Part shown: positions 29,696 through 39,135 of the stretch, piece after piece
How the letters are laid out: each line of letters begins with the position of its first letter
Position numbering within the stretch: position 1 is the first letter of the stretch
DNA from: Rheinheimera pacifica
GTDB taxonomy: Bacteria; Pseudomonadota; Gammaproteobacteria; Enterobacterales; Alteromonadaceae
Direction of reading: 5' to 3'
Length of the DNA: 55,711 nucleotides
Assembly (NCBI RefSeq): GCF_900108485.1
Contig: NZ_FNXF01000021.1
Coordinates: forward strand, 1 to 55,711
The notes under the pieces: model-generated
What the model was told of the DNA's origin: nothing
Databases searched by the model: none
What the model saw: the letters and a program-made list of their open reading frames with translations, nothing else
Made by a program: the position numbers and the translations under genes

Positions 29696-31134
29696 CTGCA
29701 CCAGAGCAGAATCTGATCACCGCTTCCGAGCTGACCGCTGCTGATTTACAGCAAACGCTGGGCTATTTATTTGACCATCAGCTTGATTTTGCTGATTTGT
29801 ATTTTCAATCCAGCGTGCATGAATCCTGGGTGCTGGAAGACGGTTTGGTTAAAGACGGTTCTTTTAATATTGAACGTGGTGTGGGTGTGCGAGCTATCAG
29901 CGGTGAAAAAACCGGTTTTGCCTATGCCGACACCATCAGCGCTGCGGCGTTAAAGCAGGCAGCAACAGCGGCGCGTGGCATAGCCGCTCAAGGCCAGAAC
30001 GGCAGTGTCAAAGCCTTTAGCAAAAGCAGTAACAGCAATATTTATTTGCCATGCGAGCCGCTGCAAAGCTTAACCAATACCGACAAAGTGGCCCTGCTGC
30101 ACCAGATTGAAGCTTATATCCGCACGCTGGATAACCGCGCCGAGCAGGTGATGGTAAGTATTTCCGGCGTGTATGAGGAAATACTGGTGGCGGCTACCGA
30201 TGGCACCTACGGCAGTGATATCCGCCCGCTGGTGCGGTTAAACTGTTCCGTGTTGCTGCAACAGGGCGACCGGCGCGAGCGTGGCAATGCCGGTGGCGGT
30301 GGCCGCACCGATTATAGTTATTTCTACGAGCTTGTTGATGGCACACCGCGCTGGCAGCATTATGCCCGCGAAGCCATACGCCAGGCCCAGGTTAATTTAA
30401 CCGCCATAGATGCACCGGCCGGTACTATGCCGGTAGTACTGGGCAGCGGCTGGCCGGGAGTGTTACTGCACGAAGCCGTAGGCCATGGCCTGGAAGGCGA
30501 TTTTAACCGTAAAGGTTCATCAACATTTTCTGGCCGCATTGGTGAGCAGGTAGCGTCTAAGCTGTGTACTATTGTTGATGACGGCACTCTGGCACACCGC
30601 CGTGGCTCGCTGAATATCGACGATGAAGGCGTACCCAGCCAGCACAATGTGCTGATCGAAAACGGTATTTTAAAAGGCTATATTCAGGACAAACACAACG
30701 CCATGCTAATGGGTGTGGCGCCAACCGGTAATGGCCGGCGCGAGTCGTTCGCCAACCTGCCGATGCCGCGTATGACTAACACCTATATGCTGGCCGGCCA
30801 GAGCGACCCGGCTGAGATTATCGCCAGTGTGAAAAAAGGCATTTATGCGCCTAACTTTGGTGGCGGCCAGGTAGATATTACCTCCGGTAAGTTTGTGTTT
30901 TCGGCCTCTGAAGCCTACTTAATTGAAAACGGCAAAATTACTGCACCGATTAAAGGCGCAACGCTAATTGGTATGGGGCCGGAGGCGATGCAACAGGTTT
31001 CAATGGTGGGTAACGACTTAGCACTGGACGCCGGCGTAGGTGTGTGTGGTAAGCAGGGCCAGAGCGTGCCGGTAGGTGTGGGCCAGCCGACATTAAAACT
31101 GGATGCCATTACCGTAGGTGGCACCCAGCACTAA
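29692..31134 (+). CDS. tldD: Metalloprotease subunit TldD
   Basis: 480 residues. The zinc motif [12 protein letters not shown] carries the two histidines and the glutamate of the TldD active site. TldD and TldE/PmbA form a heterodimeric protease that degrades unfolded peptides, matures microcin B17 in E. coli and affects CcdA. The partner gene pmbA is at 33062, in the same window. Confidence 0.97.
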   Translation: MTAPEQNLITASELTAADLQQTLGYLFDHQLDFADLYFQSSVHESWVLEDGLVKDGSFNIERGVGVRAISGEKTGFAYADTISAAALKQAATAARGIAAQGQNGSVKAFSKSSNSNIYLPCEPLQSLTNTDKVALLHQIEAYIRTLDNRAEQVMVSISGVYEEILVAATDGTYGSDIRPLVRLNCSVLLQQGDRRERGNAGGGGRTDYSYFYELVDGTPRWQHYAREAIRQAQVNLTAIDAPAGTMPVVLGSGWPGVLLHEAVGHGLEGDFNRKGSSTFSGRIGEQVASKLCTIVDDGTLAHRRGSLNIDDEGVPSQHNVLIENGILKGYIQDKHNAMLMGVAPTGNGRRESFANLPMPRMTNTYMLAGQSDPAEIIASVKKGIYAPNFGGGQVDITSGKFVFSASEAYLIENGKITAPIKGATLIGMGPEAMQQVSMVGNDLALDAGVGVCGKQGQSVPVGVGQPTLKLDAITVGGTQH

Positions 31135-31197
31135 ATAACAGGCAAAGCCGCGTGAAGGCGGCATTTAAACCAAAACAACAGCAGGAAATAGAACAAG

Positions 31198-32193
31198 ATG
31201 GCAGCGTTTGGCACTGTGTTTGTCCCAGAGATGGTGATCTCCCGTTATGAGCAATCCGGCTGGAGCCAGCCACAAATGGTTCCGGTTGACAGCATCCGCC
31301 TGCACCCGGGCGCGCATGTGCTGCATTATTCCAGCACTTGCTTTGAAGGCTTAAAGGCATTTCGCCACGCTGATGGCGGTATTTATGTGTTCCGCATGGA
31401 CCGCAACGTCAACCGTTTGCAGCAAAGCAGCGAGCTGCTGTCTCTGCCCAAAGTAGACGGCGCCATGCTAAGCCGGATGATTCTGGATATTGTGAAGCAC
31501 TATGCCGCAGATGTGCCGACTCCGCCGGGTTCTATGTATATCCGCCCGACGCATATCGGTACTGAGGCTTCAATTGGCAAAGCCGCGGCACCGAGCCTGG
31601 AATCCATGCTGTATGTGTTGTTATCACCGGTAGGTGATTATTTTGCCGGTGGTGCCAAGCCACTGCGCTTGTTGCTGGAAGACAACGCCCGCTGTGCCGC
31701 CCATATGGGTATGGTAAAAAGCGGTGGTAACTATGCCAGTGCACTGCAGCCCATTATGAAAGCCCGCGCCGCAGTGCAGGCCGATCAGGTACTGTTTTGC
31801 CCTAATGGCGACGTACAGGAAACCGGCGCAGCTAACTTTTTGCTGATCGACGGCAACGAAATTATTACCAAGGCACTGGATAGCTCGTTCTTACACGGCG
31901 TAACACGTGATTCTATTTTAACGCTGGCGCGCGACCGCGGTATGAAAGTATCCGAGCGTGAGCTAACGGTAGATGAACTGCTGGAACGTGCGGCAAAACC
32001 GGGCGCAGAAGCCGCCTTATCGGGCACCGCTGCGGTATTAACGCCGGTGGGTACGCTGATCCATAACGGCAAAGAATATCAGGTGGGCTCAGGTGAAGCC
32101 GGCAGTACTACCAATGCACTGCGCCAGGCACTAAATGATATTCAGTGGGGCAAGGCTGAAGATAAACATGGCTGGCTAACCAAAGTTTGTTAA
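31198..32193 (+). CDS. ilvE: Branched-chain amino acid aminotransferase
   Basis: 331 residues, class IV aminotransferase. The PLP lysine lies in MVKSGGNYA, and the glutamate-containing QETGAANFLLI segment binds the cofactor. It interconverts leucine, isoleucine and valine with their 2-oxo acids. The Shine-Dalgarno is AGGAAATAG before ATG 31198. It begins 63 bp after tldD and may have its own promoter. Confidence 0.94.
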   Translation: MAAFGTVFVPEMVISRYEQSGWSQPQMVPVDSIRLHPGAHVLHYSSTCFEGLKAFRHADGGIYVFRMDRNVNRLQQSSELLSLPKVDGAMLSRMILDIVKHYAADVPTPPGSMYIRPTHIGTEASIGKAAAPSLESMLYVLLSPVGDYFAGGAKPLRLLLEDNARCAAHMGMVKSGGNYASALQPIMKARAAVQADQVLFCPNGDVQETGAANFLLIDGNEIITKALDSSFLHGVTRDSILTLARDRGMKVSERELTVDELLERAAKPGAEAALSGTAAVLTPVGTLIHNGKEYQVGSGEAGSTTNALRQALNDIQWGKAEDKHGWLTKVC

Positions 32194-32226
32194 GTCGGGC
32201 TTGTTAAGCAAGGCTTGCTGAGATTG

Positions 32227-32332
32227 GAATTCCGCTGTGCTCGCCACAGTGGAATTCGGGGCAATCCTGCCCCTCATCTGGCGGGCCAGCTTGCGCTGAC
32301 GGCATTCGTTCCTGACGAATGCCTTACCCGCC
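32227..32332. repeat. Hairpin-rich intergenic element
   Basis: Between ilvE and yjgA lie four perfect or near-perfect hairpins in about 105 bp. They are GAATTCCGCTGTG/CACAGTGGAATTC (32227-32257), GGGGCA/TGCCCC (32258-32273), CAGC/GCTG (32287-32298) and GGCATTCGT/ACGAATGCC (32301-32323). The last two are enclosed by an outer stem GGCGGG/CCCGCC (32280-32285 with 32327-32332). The look is that of a dispersed palindromic repeat or a structured RNA. It is not a simple terminator: no T-run follows any stem. Confidence 0.6.
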
Positions 32333-32425
32333 TTCGCTAACGCGAAAATGGTCTGTGGCTGTGCGCAACGGCATCCCAATCTGGCTCTGTTAGCACAACA
32401 GAGTTGTAACACCAGCTAGCTCTAG

Positions 32426-32944
32426 CTATTCTTGAATAATCAAAGGCTTAATTAGCTGGAATAACTCGCGGAATGCTTTAGGCGGCTGCTGTTTTTCCTG
32501 CTCTTTTTTCGCATTACGAATAAGCTGGCGCAACTGTTGTACGTCAACATCAGGGTAGGCGGCAATAAAGTCGGTTACGGTGTCATTGTCGGCCAGCAGC
32601 TTATCGCGCCATTGCTCTACTTTATGAAACTGCCGTGTGGCCGCCTGGTTGGTGTTACGCAATACCGCTAAGGCCTGTTCTATCGGCTCCAGCTCACGGG
32701 TACGCATTAAGCGGCCAATAAACTGAATATGGCGGCGCAGTGCTTCGCGCTTATTGCTTAGCTTGTCGGCCAACTGCAGCGCATCTTTTAACTCGTCATC
32801 CAGTGGCACTTTGGCGCGGGCAGCCGCACTTAACGACACCAGCTCTTCGCCCAGCTTTTGTAACTCGTGCATTTCACGCTTTACCTGAGATTTACTCTTA
32901 CCTTCTTCTTCATCCCAGGTATCGCCGTTAATAAAATCGGTCAT
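32426..32944 (-). CDS. yjgA: Ribosome biogenesis factor YjgA/DarP
   Basis: A 172-residue charged helical protein with the YjgA motif SKSQVKREMHELQKLGEEL near the N-terminus. In E. coli it associates with late 50S precursors. It is divergent from pmbA, the same arrangement as in E. coli and many gammaproteobacteria. The end contains a lysine/glutamine-rich stretch. Confidence 0.95.
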   Translation of the reverse strand: MTDFINGDTWDEEEGKSKSQVKREMHELQKLGEELVSLSAAARAKVPLDDELKDALQLADKLSNKREALRRHIQFIGRLMRTRELEPIEQALAVLRNTNQAATRQFHKVEQWRDKLLADNDTVTDFIAAYPDVDVQQLRQLIRNAKKEQEKQQPPKAFRELFQLIKPLIIQE

Positions 32945-33061
32945 GCTTGCTTCACTCTTAACAATAATGCCGCTAAGTATACATGATAGTGCAGCGCAGC
33001 AGCAGCCAGCTTACGCAGACTATGATAAGCTTGTGGCAAATAATTTAGCTGAACAGACATT

Positions 33062-34408
33062 ATGCAAGTAACTCAACCGACTATCTGGCAGGAAATTGAC
33101 GAAGTAAAGCAGGCTGTAGCTGAAGTGCTGGCCCATGCCAAGCAGCTGGGCGCCAGTACGGCTGAAGCCTCGATGAGCCGCACCAAAGGCTTAAGCGTAG
33201 AAACCCGTCATGGCGAAGTAGAAACGGTAGAATTTAATCAGGATGGCGGTTTAGGGATCAGCCTGTATTTTGGCCAGCGTAAAGGCTCGGCGTCTACCGC
33301 CGATTTAAGCCCGCAGGCACTGCGCCGCACGGTTGAAGCCGCTGCTGATATTGCCCGTTATACTTCTGAAGATCCGCACGCCGGGTTGGCAGATGCCAGC
33401 TGGCTGGAAATGTCACCGCCGGATCTGGATTTATTCTACCCCGACAGCATCAGCACCGATGAAGCCATAGCGCTGTGTGCATCATCTGAAGAGGCGGCTT
33501 TTGCCACCGACAAACGTATTACCAACTCTGAAGGCGCGTCGTTCTCAACGCATCAGGGGTTAAAGGTGTATGGTAACAGCCATGGCCAGCTAGTGGGTTA
33601 TCCCAGCTCACGCCACAGCTTTAGCTGTGTGGTAATAGGTGAAGATGGCGACGATATGCAGCGTGACTACAGCTTTACCGTAGCACGCCAGTACAGCCAG
33701 TTACTGGACCCCAAACAAATTGGCCGTGAAGCGGCGCTGGAAACTATTGCCCGCTTAAATGCCCGTAAAATTGCCACGCAAAAAGTGCCGGTAATTTTCC
33801 GCGCAGATATCGCCAGCAGCTTGTTTGGCCATTTAGTGTCGGCTATTGGTGGTGGCGCCATTTACCGTAACTCCAGCTTTTTAGTGGGTAAAGTGGGCCA
33901 GCAGATTATGGCGCCGGGTATTACCATTGTAGAGCAGCCGCATTTAAAGCAAGCGCTGGCGTCCAGCCCGTTTGATGGCGAAGGCGTAAAAACCCGCGAT
34001 TTAGCGGTAATAGAGCAGGGCGTACTGACTACTTACCTTACCAGCACTTACTCTGCCCGTAAGCTGGGTATGGCCAGCACCGGCCACGCCGGCGGCATTC
34101 ATAACTGGCTGGTAAATCACGGTGATGAAGATTTGCTGCAACTGTGCCGTACTATGGGCAAAGGTTTATTGGTTACCGAGCTGATGGGCCAGGGCGTAAA
34201 TACCGTAACCGGTGATTACTCGCGTGGTGCGGCCGGTTTTTGGGTAGAAAACGGCGAAATTCAGTTTCCGGTATCAGAAGTGACTATTGCCGGTAACCTA
34301 AAAGATATGTTGATGAATATCAGCGCCGTAGGTAACGACATTGACCGCCGTGGCGGGGTATTAACCGGTTCGGTACTGATCAGTCAGATGCAGGTGGCTG
34401 GTAGTTAA
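33062..34408 (+). CDS. pmbA: Metalloprotease subunit PmbA/TldE
   Basis: 448 residues, homologous to TldD but without the zinc HExxxH motif, as expected for the non-metal subunit. It partners TldD (29692-31134). The C-terminus NDIDRRGGVLTGSVLISQMQ region is family-typical. A strong terminator follows at 34425. Confidence 0.96.
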   Translation: MQVTQPTIWQEIDEVKQAVAEVLAHAKQLGASTAEASMSRTKGLSVETRHGEVETVEFNQDGGLGISLYFGQRKGSASTADLSPQALRRTVEAAADIARYTSEDPHAGLADASWLEMSPPDLDLFYPDSISTDEAIALCASSEEAAFATDKRITNSEGASFSTHQGLKVYGNSHGQLVGYPSSRHSFSCVVIGEDGDDMQRDYSFTVARQYSQLLDPKQIGREAALETIARLNARKIATQKVPVIFRADIASSLFGHLVSAIGGGAIYRNSSFLVGKVGQQIMAPGITIVEQPHLKQALASSPFDGEGVKTRDLAVIEQGVLTTYLTSTYSARKLGMASTGHAGGIHNWLVNHGDEDLLQLCRTMGKGLLVTELMGQGVNTVTGDYSRGAAGFWVENGEIQFPVSEVTIAGNLKDMLMNISAVGNDIDRRGGVLTGSVLISQMQVAGS

Positions 34409-34424
34409 TTAAGCGGCCACCAAC

Positions 34425-34456
34425 AAAAAGCCCGGCTAAGTTAGCCGGGCTTTTTT
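34425..34456. terminator. Bidirectional Rho-independent terminator between pmbA and the M3 peptidase gene
   Basis: AAAAAGCCCGGCTAA pairs with TTAGCCGGGCTTTTTT around one base. The stem is flanked by A's on the left and T's on the right, so it can end the converging transcripts of both neighbours. Confidence 0.92.
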
Positions 34457-34493
34457 ATACGCAATTTAATGAGAATCGGTTATATATTTCTCA

Positions 34494-36677
34494 TTAATCT
34501 ACTTTGGTTTTCAGGCCGCGGCGGATTAACAGTGCATCTGTAGTAGGCTCCTGACCACGGAAGGCTTTGTAAGACTCCATTGGTGGGCGTGAGTTACCGA
34601 CAGACAGAATGTTTTTCCGGTAGTTCTGGCCGTTTTCCAGCTTTAAACCACCTTGTTGTTGTACATAAGCGTAAGCATCAGCCGCTAAAATTTCACTCCA
34701 CATATAGGCATAGTAACCGGCAGAATAGCCGCCGCCCATTGAGTGTGAGAAGAAGGTAGATTTATAACGCGGTGGTACCGCAGCTAAATCTACACCGTGT
34801 TTTTTCAGTGCTGCTGCTTCAAAAGCGTTAACATCCTGCAGTGGCTCGTCTGCCGACAGTGAATGCCATTCCATATCCAACAGCGCAGCAGACATATATT
34901 CCAGCGTGTCAAAGCCCTGGTTGAAGCTGCGTGAGTTCATTACTTTTTGCAACAGTTCAGCCGGAATGGGCTCGCCGGTTTCATAGTGCTTAGCGTAGTT
35001 AGCGATCACTTCAGGGTGTGCTGCCCAGTCTTCTTCAAAGGTAGATGGAAACTCAACAAAGTCGCGCGATACTGAGGTACCGGCCAGAGTCGGGTATTTC
35101 ACGTCTGAGAGCATGCCGTGTAAGCCGTGGCCCAGTTCGTGGAAGATAGTAGTTACGTGGTCATAGCTTACCAGCGTAGGCTGACCTTCAGGTGCTTTTG
35201 GAATGTTCATTACGTTAACCACTACCGGTTTTTGGCCGGTTAAATGTGATTGACCAACGAATGAGCTCATCCAGGCGCCACCACGTTTGCCTTCACGGGC
35301 AAAGTAATCGGCGTAGAAAATTGCCAGGCTGGTGCCGTCGGCATCAAACAGCTCGTAAGCGTCTACATCCGGGTGGTAGGTCGGTAAATCCGGACGCGGT
35401 TTAAACGTCACGCCGTACAAGCGGTTCATCGTAAAGAACACGCCGTCTTTTAATACGCGGTTAAACTCAAAGTATTGTTTAACTTCGTTTTCATCCAGAT
35501 CAAACTTAGCCTGGCGCACAAACTCGGCGTAGTATTCCCAGTCCCACGGTGCCAGCTCAAAATCACCGCCTTTTTGCTTGATCATTTCCTGAATGGCAGC
35601 CGCTTCCTGGTTGGTATTAGCGATTACTGCAGGCACCATGCTGCCTAGCATATCAAACACCGCTTGTGGTGTTTTTGCCATTTGCGCTTCCAGGCCATAG
35701 CTGGCCCAGTTGTCATAACCTAACAGTTTAGCGCGCTCAGCACGTAGCTGGGCTAAACGGGCTACCAGTGGGCGGTTGTCGGTTTCGCCGCTTTGCGCGC
35801 GGTTAGCTGATGCTTCCCATACCCGTTTACGCAGCTCGCGGTTGCTCAGCTGCGACAATACCGGCTGGCGCGTGGTGTTGGTAATGCTCAGCAGGTATTT
35901 ACCGTCGTGGCCGGCATCTGCAGCAGCTTTGGCGGCAGCGGTAATATCTGAATCTGACAAGCCTTCCAGCTCTTCTTTAGTATCAACAATAACGGCGATT
36001 TTTTTGGTTTCAGCCAGCAGGTTTTGCGAGAACTGGTTAGTAAGCTTAGAGTGCTCTTCGTTCAGTGCGCGAATAGCGGTTTTTTGCTCTTCAGTCAGCT
36101 GGGCACCAGCACGCACAAAGCGCTCGTAGTACACTTCAATTAAGCGCACTGATTCGCTGTCGAGCTTCAGCTCGTTGCGTTGCTGGTACAGGTTTTTAAT
36201 GCGGGCAAACAGCTGTGGGTTTAAGTTAATGTTGTCTGAGTGTGCGGCCATTTTCGGCGCCAACTCTGACTGAATGCTGCGCCGCTCCGGGTTAGAATCT
36301 GACCCCGCCAGGTTATAAAACACCCGTGAAACCCGGGTTAATAACTCGCCGCTTTTTTCCAGCGCTACCAGCGTGTTTTCAAAGGTGGCCGGCTCCGGGT
36401 TGCTGGCAATGGCCTGCACTTCGGTCATGTGCTGTTTCATGCCCTCTTCGAAAGCTGGCAGGAAATGCTCATCTTTTATTTCAGTAAAGTTTGGTGCTTC
36501 GTACTGCAGCATACTTTTGGCAAATAACGGGTTAGTTGAAGTCACATCGGCCACCGGTGCAGCATCTTGCTGCGTCTGAGTTTGAGTGGTGTCGGTTTGT
36601 TGTGGTGCCGTGTTGTCAGAACAGGCGGTAAGCGCCAGTACAGTGCCAACGGCCGTGGCGATAAGCGTTTTACGCAT
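34494..36677 (-). CDS. M3-family zinc peptidase, lipoprotein (Dcp-like)
   Basis: 727 residues from ATG 36677, which has AGGGAGA seven to eight bases upstream. The N-terminus MRKTLIATAVGTVLALTAC is a lipoprotein signal with LTAC lipobox. The zinc motif FHELGHGLHG and downstream glutamate belong to the thimet/oligopeptidase A/Dcp family. It probably degrades oligopeptides in the periplasm, tethered to a membrane. A longer upstream reading is in frame but would put the signal peptide inside the protein. Confidence 0.92.
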   Translation of the reverse strand: MRKTLIATAVGTVLALTACSDNTAPQQTDTTQTQTQQDAAPVADVTSTNPLFAKSMLQYEAPNFTEIKDEHFLPAFEEGMKQHMTEVQAIASNPEPATFENTLVALEKSGELLTRVSRVFYNLAGSDSNPERRSIQSELAPKMAAHSDNINLNPQLFARIKNLYQQRNELKLDSESVRLIEVYYERFVRAGAQLTEEQKTAIRALNEEHSKLTNQFSQNLLAETKKIAVIVDTKEELEGLSDSDITAAAKAAADAGHDGKYLLSITNTTRQPVLSQLSNRELRKRVWEASANRAQSGETDNRPLVARLAQLRAERAKLLGYDNWASYGLEAQMAKTPQAVFDMLGSMVPAVIANTNQEAAAIQEMIKQKGGDFELAPWDWEYYAEFVRQAKFDLDENEVKQYFEFNRVLKDGVFFTMNRLYGVTFKPRPDLPTYHPDVDAYELFDADGTSLAIFYADYFAREGKRGGAWMSSFVGQSHLTGQKPVVVNVMNIPKAPEGQPTLVSYDHVTTIFHELGHGLHGMLSDVKYPTLAGTSVSRDFVEFPSTFEEDWAAHPEVIANYAKHYETGEPIPAELLQKVMNSRSFNQGFDTLEYMSAALLDMEWHSLSADEPLQDVNAFEAAALKKHGVDLAAVPPRYKSTFFSHSMGGGYSAGYYAYMWSEILAADAYAYVQQQGGLKLENGQNYRKNILSVGNSRPPMESYKAFRGQEPTTDALLIRRGLKTKVD

Positions 36678-36815
36678 GAGTATCTCCCTGGAAGATGTAT
36701 AGCTTTGTTGTAATAATTGCGCCTTAGCGCAGGCTGCCTGACCGAGTATGCCAAAAATACTCAGCGATAAACCAAGTTTGCAGCCAGACGCCAACAAATT
36801 AAGACAAAAACCGGC

Positions 36816-38753
36816 TTAGGGCAACTGTCCTGGCTGAATTGATGCATCAAATGGCAGTTCTATATAAAAACAGCTGCCCTGCGGCGTATTGGGCATATAA
36901 CCAATGCTGCCATGCATATGGCCAATCAGGCTTTTACTCACGGCCAAACCCAGGCCGCTGCCACCATGCAGGCGGCTGTCAGAACTATCGGCCTGGCTAA
37001 AGCGGCTAAATAATTTAGGCACAAATTGCTCACTGATACCCAGCCCCTGATCGGCAATGACCACCCTTAGCTGGTGCTGGCGCAGCTGTACATTTACCTG
37101 CACTGTGCTGTTTGGTGGTGAAAACTTTACTGCGTTACCCAATAAATGCAGTAACACCTGTTTTAAACGCAGGCTATCGGCCTGCACCTGTGCCTGTTGC
37201 AGCTCGGGGGGACAAAGCAGCACTAACTCAATACGTCGTTGCTGGGCCAGTACCTGGCTGTCGTTAATACATTGCTGTAGTAGTGGCAACAGCGGCAATA
37301 TAGTTAACTGAAACTGCATATTGCCGCTGGCCAGCTTTTCTACATCCAGCAGCGTATTTACCAGCGTAGTAAGTTGCTGGCAGTTTGTTTGGGCCAATTG
37401 CAGCATACGTAGCTGTGATGAGTTTAATTCGCCAAGGGCGCCGCCTGTTGCCAGCCCCAGTGCGGCTGAAACAGAGGTTAGCGGGGTGCGCAGTTCATGG
37501 CTGACTGTAGCAATAAACTCTTGTTTTAACTGTTCGGTTTTTTGTTGCTCAGACAAATCCCGCAGCACCAGCAATTGGCGGGCCTGACGCTGCAGCCGGA
37601 TATTGCTGCGCCTTATTGCCAGCGGAAATAAGCTGTTGTCGCGCCGCCGGCCCAGTGTTTCATATTCTGCTTTGTTAGTAGAGGTGGCCGTATACAACTC
37701 GTCCAGTCGCTGCGGATCAGCCAATAAGGCAGACCAGTGCATGCCCGGCAGGGTGGCCGCTGTATAGCCAAACATCGGGTAGCACGACAAGTTTACCTGC
37801 TCTATAGTGCCGTCCGGCATGGTGGTAATAATGGCATCGGCTACGTTATCCATAATACTGCGCAGTTGTAGTTTGTTGCGCTGTTGCTCTGCAACACTAC
37901 TACGTAAATGCTGGCGTGACATAAACAACCAGCACAACAGCGCCAGCAGTAATACTGTTACGCTGTATGCAGTGGCACGAATAGGCAGCGTGCGGTCTGG
38001 TGGTGGGGTAAGCGAGCGCACGGCCATTTGCCATAAAGCACCCCGCAGGCTAATAGCAAGCAGCATACTGTCGTCATGAAACAGCCGCTCATCACCGTAA
38101 AACGCTGCACTGGCACGGCCTTTAGCCGACAGGCTGCGAATGGCAACCTGCACCTCTTGCTCAGAAGTTTGCTGCTCCAGCAGCTTCCATACTGAATCGA
38201 TATTAACCACTGTGCTGATAATGCCCCAGTAGCTGTTAGCATTCATATATACCGGCAGGCGGTAAATAAAAGCCGTGCCGCCCTGCAGCAGGGTAATAGG
38301 CCCCACCAGCCGGGCTTCGCGCTGGGCAATAATGGCTTCAATATCCGGCCATTGTTCTTTTATATCGGGGTAATACAGGCCAATGGCTTGTTCATTGCCG
38401 ATCAGTGGATACAAATAACGCAAAGTATTGCCAGGCGCGATACCAATATTGCGGATATGCCGGGCCTGGTGTACCAGTTCGGGCAGTAATAAATGCATTT
38501 CGGCCGGCGAAATTTCGCCATTGCGGGCCTGCACATGGGCAGTAAGGCCAATGGTAAGGTACAACGGTATATTCAGCTCAGACTCAATCAGCGCCCGCAA
38601 TTGCCCTGCACTGGCAATTTCATGGCGTAATTGCTGGCTGCGGGCATGTTGTTGCTCGTGCTTTACTAACGTTTCGGTAGCAAATATCGCAATAAGCAGC
38701 AGTGTTATCAGTAACAGCCATTGCCAGGAAGAAGGCAGAAATGTATTGCGCAT
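36816..38753 (-). CDS. CHASE-PAS hybrid-less sensor histidine kinase
   Basis: 645 residues. A membrane span (about 8-25), a CHASE-type extracellular sensor (about 45-250, containing RNIGIAPGN and YPLIGNEQAIGLYY), a second span (about 253-270), a coiled linker and a PAS domain (about 290-400) come first. HisKA with the H-box VSHELRTPLT (about 415) and HATPase with the N-box HLLGNAVKFSP follow, with G-boxes ADQGLGIS and GSGLGLAVSK. No receiver domain and no response-regulator gene are next to it, so its partner is elsewhere. Confidence 0.9.
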   Translation of the reverse strand: MRNTFLPSSWQWLLLITLLLIAIFATETLVKHEQQHARSQQLRHEIASAGQLRALIESELNIPLYLTIGLTAHVQARNGEISPAEMHLLLPELVHQARHIRNIGIAPGNTLRYLYPLIGNEQAIGLYYPDIKEQWPDIEAIIAQREARLVGPITLLQGGTAFIYRLPVYMNANSYWGIISTVVNIDSVWKLLEQQTSEQEVQVAIRSLSAKGRASAAFYGDERLFHDDSMLLAISLRGALWQMAVRSLTPPPDRTLPIRATAYSVTVLLLALLCWLFMSRQHLRSSVAEQQRNKLQLRSIMDNVADAIITTMPDGTIEQVNLSCYPMFGYTAATLPGMHWSALLADPQRLDELYTATSTNKAEYETLGRRRDNSLFPLAIRRSNIRLQRQARQLLVLRDLSEQQKTEQLKQEFIATVSHELRTPLTSVSAALGLATGGALGELNSSQLRMLQLAQTNCQQLTTLVNTLLDVEKLASGNMQFQLTILPLLPLLQQCINDSQVLAQQRRIELVLLCPPELQQAQVQADSLRLKQVLLHLLGNAVKFSPPNSTVQVNVQLRQHQLRVVIADQGLGISEQFVPKLFSRFSQADSSDSRLHGGSGLGLAVSKSLIGHMHGSIGYMPNTPQGSCFYIELPFDASIQPGQLP

Positions 38754-38864
38754 GAGTTAAAGCATTACACCAAAAGAAGGTCGGATACCACTGTAGCGCT
38801 AAGGCGGCGAACTTGTAAATACGTCTGCGCAAACTGAGTGCCGAAAAAACGCTCAGCTAAGCGA

Positions 38865-38893
38865 TAGACACACAAGGCAAGGCTGTCTATAAT
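38865..38893 (+). promoter_or_regulatory. Sigma-70 promoter of tRNA-Arg
   Basis: TAGACA (38865-38870), exactly 17 bp, TATAAT (38888-38893), with a GC-rich GCGCAG discriminator as in stringently controlled stable-RNA promoters. The tRNA starts 28 bp after the -10 box. Confidence 0.85.
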
Positions 38894-38921
38894 GCGCAGC
38901 TTCTGCATAACTGCAGATTGT

Positions 38922-38998
<77 letters not shown>

Positions 38999-39006
38999 AA
39001 ACAAAC

Positions 39007-39029
39007 AACCGCCATTTCGGCGGTTTTTT
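39007..39029 (+). terminator. Rho-independent terminator of tRNA-Arg
   Basis: AACCGCC pairs with GGCGGTT around ATTTC and runs into TTTTTTG. The transposon end begins 9 bp after this, so insertion left promoter, tRNA and terminator untouched. Confidence 0.9.
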
Positions 39030-39042
39030 GTTTTTGATGTCG

Positions 39043-39084
39043 TTTTAAGTATAAAGTGAACTTTTTTAAGCATAACTTGAACTT
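39043..39084 (+). repeat. Two abutting 21-bp TnsB-binding-type repeats at the transposon end
   Basis: Copy 1 at 39043-39063 begins TTTTAAGTATAAAGTG and copy 2 at 39064-39084 begins TTTTAAGCATAACTTG; both end GAACTT. They agree at 18 of 21 positions and are directly contiguous, in the same orientation. Tn7-like ends carry such repeated transposase sites just inside the terminal TGT. Confidence 0.8.
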
Positions 39085-39135
39085 TTGTAATTTTCTGCCA
39101 CGCTTATGTAACTTAGTTACAAACAGTGCCCTCTT

